DNA of 64,000 bases. It comes from Dinoroseobacter sp049801095 (GTDB lineage: Bacteria > Pseudomonadota > Alphaproteobacteria > Rhodobacterales > Rhodobacteraceae). Shown here piece by piece: positions 34,189 to 42,617 of this stretch. A program made the translations under genes and the position numbers. Position 1 is the first letter of the stretch. Each line of letters starts with the position of its first letter. Location: assembly GCF_049801095.1 (NCBI RefSeq), contig NZ_JBNAGH010000006.1, forward strand, positions 1 through 64,000. Reading direction: 5' to 3'. The notes beneath the pieces were generated by a model. That model did no database searches and was not told the DNA's origin. It was given only the letters and a program-made list of their open reading frames with translations.

Positions 34189-35172
34189 TCAGTGGGTCTT
34201 GGTGACCTTGGCCAGAAATTGCGGCCGGTCCGGGTTACGGCCCAGCTGGCGGGTCGCGGCCTCCAGCGCGCGGTAGACCGGCGGCAGCTGAAGCAGCGGG
34301 TCAACAAGCGGATGCAAGGATGGCCCGGCAGGCACCCGGACACAGCGCGCGCCCTGTGCCGCGAGCTGATCGAGCGAGGCCTGCGCCCGCGGTCCAAAGC
34401 CAATCACGCCGAACCCATCCACCGCAATGGCGGCGGGGCCATGCAGCACCTCCGCCTCGGAATAGGCCGTGGCATGGCGCCCGCAGAGCTCCATCGCCTT
34501 CAGCGCGATCTCGGAGGCCACCCCGGCCGCCGCCGCCCGCCCCAGAATGAAGAGGCCCTTGCTCTCGCAAAAGAGCCTCTGCAACCCCGGGTCCACCCGA
34601 TCGCCGCGCTCCAGCGCCTCGGGCACCCGGGTCAGCGCCTCGGACAGGCCCTGATCCTCGGCCCAATGAGCCACCAGCCACAGCCCGGCTAGGGCAGAGT
34701 TCACATAGCTTTTCGTCGCCGCCACCGCCTGTTCGGGCCCCGCCAACATGTCGATTTCATGGGCCGCCGCGGCACTCAGCGGGCTGCCCGGTGTGTTGGT
34801 GAGCGTCAGGGTCAGCGCCCCCGTGCTCCGCGCCGCCGCCATCGCCGCGCTCAGATCCGGGCTTTGCCCCGATTGGCTGATCCCGAGCACCGCACGCACG
34901 GGGCCATGGGCGACAGCCTCCGGCAGACCGCCCGGTCCCAAGGGCTCCAAAGCCACGGGCAGCCCAAGACAGCGCCAGAGCGCATGCCCGATCACCGCGC
35001 CCGCATGGCGCGACGAACCATGGGCGATGATCGACAGGGAGGTTGGTCGCGCCCCGCGCAGGGTCCCGGCCAGATCCATCAGCGCTGACTGCCAGTCAGG
35101 TTGTATCAGGCGGGCCGCGGCCTCGGGGATCTCGGCAATCTCCCGCGCCATGCAACTTGGCAGAGCGGTCAT
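34189..35172 (-). CDS. SIS-domain sugar isomerase/deaminase (NagB-II/GlmS-like)
   Basis: A 327-residue protein with two SIS domains: IIAHGSSRHAGAVIGHALW with GISQSGQSPDL in the first and GLFILGRAAAAGVASEIALK in the second, then the tail NPDRPQFLAKVTKT typical of NagB-II and GlmS-type isomerases. It probably deaminates an amino-sugar phosphate, or acts as an FrlB-like deglycase. It is the last gene of the minus-strand sugar operon, 28 bp after the PfkB kinase, whose product it should receive. The glutaminase half of GlmS is absent, as expected for a catabolic enzyme. Confidence 0.85.
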   Translation of the reverse strand: MTALPSCMAREIAEIPEAAARLIQPDWQSALMDLAGTLRGARPTSLSIIAHGSSRHAGAVIGHALWRCLGLPVALEPLGPGGLPEAVAHGPVRAVLGISQSGQSPDLSAAMAAARSTGALTLTLTNTPGSPLSAAAAHEIDMLAGPEQAVAATKSYVNSALAGLWLVAHWAEDQGLSEALTRVPEALERGDRVDPGLQRLFCESKGLFILGRAAAAGVASEIALKAMELCGRHATAYSEAEVLHGPAAIAVDGFGVIGFGPRAQASLDQLAAQGARCVRVPAGPSLHPLVDPLLQLPPVYRALEAATRQLGRNPDRPQFLAKVTKTH

Positions 35173-35200
35173 GTTTGCACCCTTCGCAAGGCGAGGGGTC

Positions 35201-36091
35201 TCATCCCGGCACCTTGAGCTTTTGCGGGCATGTTTCGCGCAAGGCCTCCGCCCCGCTCAACCCGCCGGGTGCGGCCACCGCGGCCGCCCCGCAGCGCACG
35301 CCTTCCTCCACGCAGTGGCGCAGGGAGGCCCCCTCAAGCCAGCGTGCCAGGAACCCGCCATTGAACGCGTCCCCCGCGCCGGTACTGTCGACGACCTCGG
35401 CTTTCCGCGCCGGGAGGCGCAGACTGCCCTGCCGGGTGAGTGCCTCCGCCCCGTCAGCGCCGCGCTTGATCACGGTCACCGGGGCGGGACACTCGGCCAT
35501 GCCCAACTGTTCCAGAGCCTCGGTTTCCGCCTGATTGGGCAGGAAGACATCGACCTGCGCGATCAGCCCGAACACCTCCGTCCCCATCGCGTCATCCCAG
35601 CCACAGTCGAGCGAGACAGTCATCCCGGCCTCGCGCGCCGCAGCCACGAGCCAGGGCTGCTCCGCCAGGGTGCGCAGCTCGCCGATATGCAGATGTTGAA
35701 GCTTCAGCGCCTGCATCTGCGCGCCTGTGATACGCGGCAGGGCCGGGCCATCGGTCCGGGTGACAAAGGCCCGATCCTCCCCTACGGGCATGGCCACGGT
35801 GATCTGCGGATCGGCCCCATCGGGCGCGGTTGAGCAAAGGCTCAGATCGATCTGCGCGGCCCCGAGCGCCGACGCGACCGGCGCCTCGAAAGGCGCGGCG
35901 GGCAGGGTCGCCAAGAGCGTCACCGGCACACCCAAAGCCGAGAGATAAGCGCCCGTCAGGGCCGCACCGCCCCCGGGATGTAGGCTCAGCCCCTCGGCAA
36001 AAACCTCGGTCCCGAGGCTGGGCATCCGCCCGAGCCCCTGAAACACCAGATCGCAATAGAGCCGACCGGCGCAGAGGACCCCACCGCTCAT
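35201..36091 (-). CDS. PfkB-family carbohydrate kinase
   Basis: A 296-residue ribokinase-fold kinase. The Gly-rich N-terminal signature LHPGGGAALTGAYLSALG and the C-terminal PfkB signature VVDSTGAGDAFNGGFLARW with catalytic Asp are intact. The substrate is a sugar or sugar conjugate brought in by the adjacent ABC transporter. Its start overlaps the UgpC-type ATPase stop by 4 bp, and the SIS gene follows. PfkB plus SIS plus ABC is the gene set of fructosamine (frl) and amino-sugar catabolic operons. Confidence 0.88.
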   Translation of the reverse strand: MSGGVLCAGRLYCDLVFQGLGRMPSLGTEVFAEGLSLHPGGGAALTGAYLSALGVPVTLLATLPAAPFEAPVASALGAAQIDLSLCSTAPDGADPQITVAMPVGEDRAFVTRTDGPALPRITGAQMQALKLQHLHIGELRTLAEQPWLVAAAREAGMTVSLDCGWDDAMGTEVFGLIAQVDVFLPNQAETEALEQLGMAECPAPVTVIKRGADGAEALTRQGSLRLPARKAEVVDSTGAGDAFNGGFLARWLEGASLRHCVEEGVRCGAAAVAAPGGLSGAEALRETCPQKLKVPG

Positions 36092-37140
36092 GGCAGGGCC
36101 GTGCCCGTGGCTGTGTCAAAGAGATGCAAGGTCTCCGGCGCTGCCCCCAGACGGACGGTCGCCCCAACCTCGGGCGGTGTGCGGCCATCGGCCTTGGCCA
36201 CGACCTCGCCAGCCTCCGTCTCCACATAGATCAGGGTCTCGGAGCCCAGAGGCTCCCGCACGGACACACGCCCCTCCACAAGGGGTACGCCCTGATCGGC
36301 AATCAGATCATCGGGCCGAACCCCGACAAGCACGTCTCCCCCCGATTTCGCGCGGGGCAGCGCGATGTCCCGCCCCGAGGCGAGCCGCACTGCCCCGTCG
36401 GCGATCTGCCCCGGCAGCATGTTCATGGCCGGCGCGCCGATAAACTGCGCGACAAAGGTGTTGGCGGGGCTGTGATAGACCTCTGCCGGGGTGCCGACCT
36501 GCTGGATGTGGCCGTCCTTCATGATGACGATCCGGTCCGCCATGGTCATCGCTTCAACCTGGTCATGGGTGACGAAGACGATGGTGTTGCCGACCCGCTG
36601 GTGCAGCTTCTTGATCTCGAGCCGCATCTGCGTCCGAAGCTGCGCATCGAGGTTCGAGAGCGGCTCGTCAAAGAGAAACACCGCCGGGTCCCGCACCATG
36701 GCCCGTCCGATGGCCACACGCTGCCGCTGCCCCCCGCTGAGCTGGCTCGGCTTGCGCCCCAGCAGGTCGGTCATGTCGAGAATGCCCGCGACCTCATCGA
36801 TCCGCGCATCCTTGTCGGCCTTGGACATCTTCGATGCGCGCAACCCGAACCCGATATTCTTGCGCACGGTCATATGCGGATAGATCGCGTAGTTCTGGAA
36901 CACCATGGCGATGTCCCGCTCTTTCGGCTCGAGGTTGTTGACCACGCGTCCGCCGATCTCGATCGTGCCACCGGTGACCTCTTCGAGCCCGGCGATCATC
37001 CGCAGGGTGGTGGATTTCCCGCATCCCGACGGGCCGACCAGCACAACGAATTCGCCATCATGGATGGTCAGGTCGATCCCATGCAGAACCTGCGTGCTGC
37101 CATAGGCCTTGGTGAGCTCCGTGAGCTTCAGATTAGCCAT
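36088..37140 (-). CDS. ugpC: Sugar ABC transporter ATP-binding protein (UgpC/MalK type)
   Basis: A 350-residue ATPase. Walker A GPSGCGKSTTLR, signature LSGGQRQRVAIGRAMVRDP, Walker B FLFDEPLSNLDAQL and the H-loop FVTHDQ. The C-terminal about 110 residues are a TOBE/MalK-type regulatory domain. It energises import by the two permeases encoded upstream (39.4-41.1 kb). It is separated from them by the VOC and lyase genes, a mixed order that suggests all are one transcript. ATG 37140 directly abuts the lyase stop. Confidence 0.93.
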   Translation of the reverse strand: MANLKLTELTKAYGSTQVLHGIDLTIHDGEFVVLVGPSGCGKSTTLRMIAGLEEVTGGTIEIGGRVVNNLEPKERDIAMVFQNYAIYPHMTVRKNIGFGLRASKMSKADKDARIDEVAGILDMTDLLGRKPSQLSGGQRQRVAIGRAMVRDPAVFLFDEPLSNLDAQLRTQMRLEIKKLHQRVGNTIVFVTHDQVEAMTMADRIVIMKDGHIQQVGTPAEVYHSPANTFVAQFIGAPAMNMLPGQIADGAVRLASGRDIALPRAKSGGDVLVGVRPDDLIADQGVPLVEGRVSVREPLGSETLIYVETEAGEVVAKADGRTPPEVGATVRLGAAPETLHLFDTATGTALP

Positions 37141-38625
37141 CTACCCCTCCAAAACCTGTGCAAAGGCCCCATCGCGAGCCGTATCGGCTGCGCGCCAGCG
37201 GGCCTGCCGTGACTCAAGCACGTCGCGCAATTCGCAATACTCGGCGCGGTAAGCCGCAAAGGCCGCGTCGAGCACGGTCGGCGCCGGCCCTCCGAACCGA
37301 TCCCGACGGGCGACAAAGCTCTTGGCCGAGACCGCCGCACCATAGCCCGCCGCATCCAGCCCGGGCGCGCGGCCTTCCTGTGCCGTGAAGGCGGCGCTGA
37401 ACGCCTCAAACCCGTCGGAGAGGGGCGCGGCTTGCGCAATCACCGATTTCGCCGTCGCGGCAGCCACCTCATGGGCGCGGCGGAAGGTCAGGCCCTCTTC
37501 CCGCACCAGCGTATCGGCCAGTTCCGTGATCGTGACGCAGGCGGCATCCGCGTTGGCCTGCACCCGGTCCGCCCGGATCCCGCATTGCGGCACCATCGCC
37601 GCCAGCAGCCGCAACACCCGGTTGCCACTCTCGAACGCCGCATAGCCCGCCTGCTGCACCTCGCCCTCACTGTCATTCATGTCCGTGAAGGGGGTATTGT
37701 GCATCGTGTTCACCACCATATCGCAACGCCCGCAGGTCACGCTGGCCAAGTGGCGCATATGCTCGATCGGCACCGGATTGCGCTTCTGCGGCATGATCGA
37801 GCTGACCTGCACCAGCGCGTTTGGCACATAAAGCTGCCCGACCTCAAAGGACGACCAGAAGGCCATGTCCTGCACCACCCGTCCGAGATGGAGGAACACG
37901 AGCTTCAACGCGGAATAGAGCCCGGTCACGTAATCCACACTGGCAATGCAGCCATAGGAGTTGCGCAAGGGACCATCGAAGCCCAAAAGCTCCGCCACCC
38001 GGTGCCGGTCGATGGCGAAACCGCTGGTGGTGATGGCCGCCGCCCCCATGGGGCAATGCTCCAGCCCCTCCAACGCCGCGTCGAGCCGCGCCGCATCCCG
38101 CAGCAAGACCTCTGCCGCCGCCGACAGGTAGTGTCCAAATGTCGTGGGTTGCGCAGGCTGGCCGTGGGTATAAGCCACGATCAATGTGTCCCGCTCCGCC
38201 TCCGCCTTGGCAATCAGCGCCTCCGCCAGTGCCAGAACCAGCGCCTGTGTCTCCGCTCCGCGGCTGCGCAGGGCCAGTTTGAACAGCGTATGGTCCATAT
38301 CGTTGCGCGATCGCGCCGTGTGGAGCGCTCCGCCCAGATCCCCGAGGCGCGCGCGCAGCTCAGCCTCCACCAGGAAGAAGTAATCCTCATGCTCGCCCGT
38401 ATAGGTGAGCTTGGGGATCTCCACCTCCGCATCGATCTCCGTCAGCGCACGCGCCAAGGCCGCGCCATCCGATGCGCTGAGAATTCCGGTCTCCACCAGC
38501 ATCACCAGATGCGCCCGATTGATCGCCCCCATATGCGCCGCGTAATGGGCCTTCACCCCTTCAAAGAGGGGGGCGAGCACCGTGTCGCGATAGGTCGGAT
38601 CGGGAAAGGTGGACTGGTCTGTCAT
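37141..38625 (-). CDS. Argininosuccinate-lyase-family enzyme in a sugar operon
   Basis: A 494-residue fumarase/aspartase superfamily lyase. The ASL features are ALHTARSRNDMDHTLF, THGQPAQPTTFGHYL and the flexible loop SSIMPQKRNPVPIEHMR with the catalytic Ser. It releases fumarate from an N-linked succinyl group in known relatives (argininosuccinate, EDDS). No argG or argJ neighbours are present. Instead it sits between a VOC protein and an ABC ATPase, overlapping or abutting both. It is therefore more likely a catabolic lyase for the imported compound than housekeeping ArgH. Substrate unknown. Confidence 0.82.
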   Translation of the reverse strand: MTDQSTFPDPTYRDTVLAPLFEGVKAHYAAHMGAINRAHLVMLVETGILSASDGAALARALTEIDAEVEIPKLTYTGEHEDYFFLVEAELRARLGDLGGALHTARSRNDMDHTLFKLALRSRGAETQALVLALAEALIAKAEAERDTLIVAYTHGQPAQPTTFGHYLSAAAEVLLRDAARLDAALEGLEHCPMGAAAITTSGFAIDRHRVAELLGFDGPLRNSYGCIASVDYVTGLYSALKLVFLHLGRVVQDMAFWSSFEVGQLYVPNALVQVSSIMPQKRNPVPIEHMRHLASVTCGRCDMVVNTMHNTPFTDMNDSEGEVQQAGYAAFESGNRVLRLLAAMVPQCGIRADRVQANADAACVTITELADTLVREEGLTFRRAHEVAAATAKSVIAQAAPLSDGFEAFSAAFTAQEGRAPGLDAAGYGAAVSAKSFVARRDRFGGPAPTVLDAAFAAYRAEYCELRDVLESRQARWRAADTARDGAFAQVLEG

Positions 38626-39053
38626 TGGGCCCCCAAAGCAGCGCGGACCTTGTCGTGGTCATAGGTGGTCAGCTCCAGATGATTGCCATCGGGATCCTGG
38701 AAATAGAACGACCAGGCTCGGCCATGATCATCCGCATCCTCGGCCTGCAGGAGGGTTCCGCGACGCCCCATGACATCCGCATGGGGCAAGGCAGCAGCAA
38801 AGCCGAGAAACACGGTGCCCGTGACCCGAAAGGCCTTTGTGTGGTCCCCATCGGAGGGCGGCTTGCCGGGAAAGATCGTCGCGCAATACTGCCCTTTGGG
38901 CGTCGCCATATAGCGCCCATCGGCTGCGCGCGGTCGGAACGGCAACTCGGTCAGCCCGAGAACCCGACCATACCAATCCACAGCCGCGTCGAGATCCGCG
39001 ACATAAAAATGACCATGATCAATGGCTGACACCGGCGCGAGCGCTGCAGACAT
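38622..39053 (-). CDS. VOC-family (glyoxalase/dioxygenase fold) protein
   Basis: A 143-residue vicinal-oxygen-chelate protein. HGHFYVADLDAAVDWYGRVLG at the start and FYFQDPDGNHLELTTYD at the end are the two halves of the fold, with His and Glu positions that could bind a metal. Members include glyoxalases, dioxygenases and isomerases. The frame is open to 39140, but ATG 39053 begins the domain. The last bases overlap the lyase start (TGA/ATG), so translation is coupled. It probably acts on the sugar conjugate or on a reactive carbonyl released from it. Confidence 0.8.
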   Translation of the reverse strand: MSAALAPVSAIDHGHFYVADLDAAVDWYGRVLGLTELPFRPRAADGRYMATPKGQYCATIFPGKPPSDGDHTKAFRVTGTVFLGFAAALPHADVMGRRGTLLQAEDADDHGRAWSFYFQDPDGNHLELTTYDHDKVRAALGAQ

Positions 39054-39148
39054 CACACCGCCCCTCTCATTGTTCCCCAAATACTCAAATCCCGCCGCCA
39101 CCACGGGCGTGCCATCGGGATAGAAGCTCTCGGCGCGCAACCTTCCCA

Positions 39149-39358
39149 GCGCTCCGCGCGTTCGCGACTCGAAATGTCCACTGGACCTTTCATCGCCTGC
39201 GCCGAACCACCGCTTTTCCTGGGCTCCGTCCGTTCGGGCCTCAATCGGTCCACTGGACCGATTGCCGACAGTGTCGGACCGGCCACTTGCCTGCGCTCCG
39301 CGCGTTCGCGGCTTGAAAGGTCCACTGGACCTTTCATCGGCTGCGCCGAACCACCGCT
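39149..39358. repeat. Palindrome-bearing tandem repeats inside the ABC operon
   Basis: Two 66-bp copies (39149-39214 and 39293-39358) differ at only 4 positions. Between them lies a diverged third unit. Each holds a palindrome around GTCCACTGGAC: 39171-39191 (imperfect), CAATCGGTCCACTGGACCGATTG at 39242-39264 (described by arms CAATCGGTC/GACCGATTG) and 39315-39335 (arms GAAAGGTCCA/TGGACCTTTC). A further CCGACA-G-TGTCGG lies at 39265-39277. The last copy touches the permease stop codon. It looks like a REP-type element in the spacer between permease and VOC genes. Confidence 0.85.
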
Positions 39359-40236
39359 CACCCCTTCAGCCCCGCCATGACGACGCCACGGATGATGAAG
39401 CGTTGGAAGACAAGGAACACGATCAGCGTCGGGATGGTCGAGATCGCCGCCCCGGTCATGATCAGCTCCCATTGCACATCCGCTTCATCCCCGAAGCCCG
39501 ACAGGCCCACGGGCAGCGTGTACATCTCCACCGAGTTGGTCACGATCAGCGGCCAGAGGAACGCGGTCCAGTTCCCGAGGAACACGAATATCGCCAGCGC
39601 CGCCAGTGCTGGCCGCACCAGAGGCATTGCCACAGTCCACCAGATCTGGAACTCGTTCAGCCCGTCGATCCGCGCGGCCTCAATGAAGTCATCCGGCACG
39701 CTCTCGAAGAACTGCTTCATCAGGAAGACGCCAAAGGCCGTCATCATGCCGGGGAACATAATTCCCCAATAGGTGTCCAGCCAACCGAGGCTCTGGCTCA
39801 TCAGGTACCACGGGATCACCAGCATCTCGGTCGGGATCATCAGGGTCGACAGGATTGCGATGAAGACAAGCGTGCGGCCCGGAAACTTGAACTTGCAGAG
39901 CGTGTAGCCCACCAGACTGTCGAAAAAGAGGTTCGAGATCGTCGTCAGCACCGCGATGATCAGCGAGTTGATGAACCAGCCATAGAACCGCCCATCCTCC
40001 AGCACGAAAGTGTAGTTCTCGATCGTCGGCTCATCGGGGATGAGATTGACGTTATAGACCTCGTGAGGCCATTTCAGCGAGGTCGAGATCATGTAGACGA
40101 TCGGCATGATCATCAGGATCCCGCCGATAAACAGGATCCACCAACGGATCACCTGCCCCATATTGCGCGGCTTCTTCGGCCCCTTGGCGTCGAGCGCCGT
40201 ACTGGCGGTCGGGCGGATCTCCTCGAACGTGCTCAT
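39358..40236 (-). CDS. Sugar ABC transporter permease (MalG/UgpE type)
   Basis: A 292-residue inner-membrane protein with six predicted helices; the first (WILFIGGILMIMPIVYMIST) follows a cytoplasmic N-terminus. The EAA loop that docks to the ATPase is DFIEAARIDGLNEFQIWWTV. The family is carbohydrate uptake transporter type 1. It overlaps the MalF-type permease by 4 bp. The spacer after it carries the REP-like repeats. It works with the SBP, the other permease and UgpC of this locus. Confidence 0.92.
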   Translation of the reverse strand: MSTFEEIRPTASTALDAKGPKKPRNMGQVIRWWILFIGGILMIMPIVYMISTSLKWPHEVYNVNLIPDEPTIENYTFVLEDGRFYGWFINSLIIAVLTTISNLFFDSLVGYTLCKFKFPGRTLVFIAILSTLMIPTEMLVIPWYLMSQSLGWLDTYWGIMFPGMMTAFGVFLMKQFFESVPDDFIEAARIDGLNEFQIWWTVAMPLVRPALAALAIFVFLGNWTAFLWPLIVTNSVEMYTLPVGLSGFGDEADVQWELIMTGAAISTIPTLIVFLVFQRFIIRGVVMAGLKG

Positions 40237-41129
40237 TTATCCGTCCTCAAGAGCCAGAGCTGAATCAGGCTCACCACCAGCAGGATCAGGAACAGCACCA
40301 CGGTCTGCGCCGCCGCATACCCCATGTCGAAGCTGGAAAAGGCGGTCTCATAGATCATCAGGACCAGCGGCTTGGTGGAGTTCAGAGGCCCGCCCGGATT
40401 GTTCGTCGTCATGTTGAAAACATGGTCGAAGATCCGCAGGAACCCGATGGAGGAAAACACCACGATGAAGACGATGGTCGGCCTCAAAAGCGGAATTGTG
40501 ATCTGTGTGAGCACGGTCCAACTGCTCACCCCGTCGATCTTCGCGGCCTCATAGTAAGAGGTCGGGATCGCCCGTAGGCCGGCCATGAAGATAATGATCT
40601 GAAATCCGAGCCCCGCCCAGACCGCCGGGGCCAGCACCGCCGGGAGCGCATTGGTGGTCGAGTTCAGAAACTCGATCTGTGCGATCCCCACAGAGGCCAA
40701 GAGGTTGTTGAAGAGCCCGATGGGCACCCCCTGATAGAACCAGCGCCAGACCCAGGCCATGGCCACGGCGCTTGTCATGAAGGGCAGGAAATAGAGCATG
40801 CGCAGGAAGCCATGGGCAAAGCGCAGCTTGTCCAGATGATAGGCCACCGCAAATGCGATCACGAGGCTCACGGGCGTGCCGATCAGCAGATAGAGGAACG
40901 TGTTCTTGAAGACCTTCCAGAAGACTGGATCGGCGATCAGTTTCTCGTAATTGTCCCACCCGGTCCAGGTCCGGTCCCCCAGCAGGTTCCATTCCTGAAA
41001 CGAGATCAGAAAGGCATTGCCGGTCGGATAGAACCGGATGATCCCGTAAAACAGCACAGGGATGGCGAGGAAGATCCACGCCCAGACGATCTGCTTCTGT
41101 TTGATCGACAGGTTGGAATAGCCCGGCAT
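40233..41129 (-). CDS. Sugar ABC transporter permease (MalF/UgpA type)
   Basis: A 298-residue membrane protein with six helices. The coupling EAA loop is SYYEAAKIDGVSSWTVLTQI. The N-terminus WAWIFLAIPVLFYGII is the first helix. It pairs with the MalG-type permease, which it overlaps by 4 bp. It is preceded by the solute-binding protein gene with a 108-bp gap, a usual position for stronger expression of the binding protein. Confidence 0.92.
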   Translation of the reverse strand: MPGYSNLSIKQKQIVWAWIFLAIPVLFYGIIRFYPTGNAFLISFQEWNLLGDRTWTGWDNYEKLIADPVFWKVFKNTFLYLLIGTPVSLVIAFAVAYHLDKLRFAHGFLRMLYFLPFMTSAVAMAWVWRWFYQGVPIGLFNNLLASVGIAQIEFLNSTTNALPAVLAPAVWAGLGFQIIIFMAGLRAIPTSYYEAAKIDGVSSWTVLTQITIPLLRPTIVFIVVFSSIGFLRIFDHVFNMTTNNPGGPLNSTKPLVLMIYETAFSSFDMGYAAAQTVVLFLILLVVSLIQLWLLRTDK

Positions 41130-41237
41130 AGGCGGCTCTCTGCAAGGGGTTCACCCACCCCGGGATCCCATTGGGCGGATCGTGGTGGTCCGGGGCGGGT
41201 CCGCACCGCCCGGCTCGCCCGGGCGGTGCCACCGATC

Positions 41238-42503
41238 TCAGTCGGCGTAGTAGTCGTCGAGGATCGCCTGCTCAGCCTCCGCCGCCGTGGCGAGACTGTC
41301 GGCAAGCGAGACATCCTGCAGGGTGATCCGTTCCACCATTTCGACCATGAGCTGACGTTGGGCGCTCTCATTGGCGAACTTGGTGGTGTTGGCATAGGCC
41401 AGCCCGCGGATGAACGGTCCGAAGGTCTCGTCGGCGGCATTCGCCTCAGTCATGCCCACCGAGGGTTTCGCGGGCAGTTCACCGACCACATCAAGCCAGA
41501 CCTGCATCGCCTCATCTGAGGTGATGTATTGCATGAACTTCACCGAGGCATCGTATTTCGCACCCTCTGCCTTGGTCGTGATCGCGTTCACCCAATAGGA
41601 TGAGTAGTTCGAGCGCGTCCCATCCGCCGTCGCCGGCAGTTCGGTCACACCCCATTTCAGCCCGCGCGTCTTGTTCAGCGAGCCGATCCGGAAGGACCCG
41701 TCAATATGCATACCTGCACGACCCGCCTTGAAGGCGGCCTGCGGCTCATCCATGAAACCAATCGCGCTCACAGCGTCATCGCCGGTAAAGAGATTGGTGT
41801 AGAACTCCAGCGCCTTCTGACCGGCCTCGCTGTTGTAATTCACCGTCTGGTAGTCGTTCAGATAAGGCTCCCCGCCCATCTGCCGGACCAGCACTTCGCG
41901 GAACCAGTGGTGATCCTGCGCGGTCATGCCCGCCGTGATCCCGACCTGGGTGATATTGCCCGCCCCATCGCGCTTGGTCAGCTTGGCCGCCGTCTCGACC
42001 AACTCGTCCAGCGTGGTGGGCGGCGCGTCGATGCCAGCCTCGTCAAAGAGCCGCTCGTTGTAAAAGAGCGCCAGCGAGCGCACCGCCGTCGGCAGGGCCC
42101 AGTAATTGTCACCCTCGCGCATGGCGGCAACCATGGGGAAGAACTCCGCCTCGATGGTCTCCGGCGGGAAATCCGCCGCAGGCAGCGGCTGGATCAGCTC
42201 TGCCTCCACATAGTCGTTCAGCCAGCCGTAAAAGAGCTGCACCACATCCGGACCCTCACCCGCAGGCACCGCCGCGGCGACCTTGGTGCGGTAATCCGCG
42301 TAAGGGAAATGGGTCATCGTCACGTCGATATCGGGATTGGCCGCCTCGAAGCTCTCGATCAGTTGCTCCATCGCCGTCACACGCGCATCGAAGAAATACT
42401 GCCAATACTCGATCTCGACCTTTTCGGCCTGCGCCGCCCCGGCAGCCAGCGCCAGAAGGCTGGTCATCCCGGCCAGGGTCAGCTTGCGAAATTCTGTCGT
42501 CAT
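41238..42503 (-). CDS. Sugar ABC transporter solute-binding protein
   Basis: A 421-residue periplasmic binding protein, family 1 (MalE/UgpB size). The signal peptide ends LALAAGAAQAE. The mature start KVEIEYWQYFFDAR and the MEQLIESFEAANPDIDVT segment are typical. It determines the specificity of the transporter; aromatic residues (YWQYFF, HHWFREV) fit a sugar ligand. It is the first gene of the minus-strand operon, divergent from the ROK regulator, with paired 13-bp near-palindromes between them. Confidence 0.92.
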   Translation of the reverse strand: MTTEFRKLTLAGMTSLLALAAGAAQAEKVEIEYWQYFFDARVTAMEQLIESFEAANPDIDVTMTHFPYADYRTKVAAAVPAGEGPDVVQLFYGWLNDYVEAELIQPLPAADFPPETIEAEFFPMVAAMREGDNYWALPTAVRSLALFYNERLFDEAGIDAPPTTLDELVETAAKLTKRDGAGNITQVGITAGMTAQDHHWFREVLVRQMGGEPYLNDYQTVNYNSEAGQKALEFYTNLFTGDDAVSAIGFMDEPQAAFKAGRAGMHIDGSFRIGSLNKTRGLKWGVTELPATADGTRSNYSSYWVNAITTKAEGAKYDASVKFMQYITSDEAMQVWLDVVGELPAKPSVGMTEANAADETFGPFIRGLAYANTTKFANESAQRQLMVEMVERITLQDVSLADSLATAAEAEQAILDDYYAD

Positions 42504-42572
42504 CTATCGTCTCCCTGATGGTGTCTCCTGGCCCGCAGCTGGCGCGCGCCCCGCACTGGGGGCGAGCTTAGG

Positions 42573-42602
42573 TCAAGTCACTTGAGCTATCAACTGATTT
42601 GA
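42573..42602. promoter_or_regulatory. Putative ROK-regulator operator pair
   Basis: TCAAGT-C-ACTTGA at 42573-42585 is a perfect palindrome. A weaker copy, TCAACTGATTTGA, follows at 42590-42602, 17 bp downstream centre to centre. A shared form is TCAAnTnAnTTGA. They sit in the divergent spacer, 16 bp before the ROK start and 70 bp before the binding-protein start, so one protein could control both directions. Binding is inferred. Confidence 0.55.
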
Positions 42603-42617
42603 CTTAATCCTGAGGAC

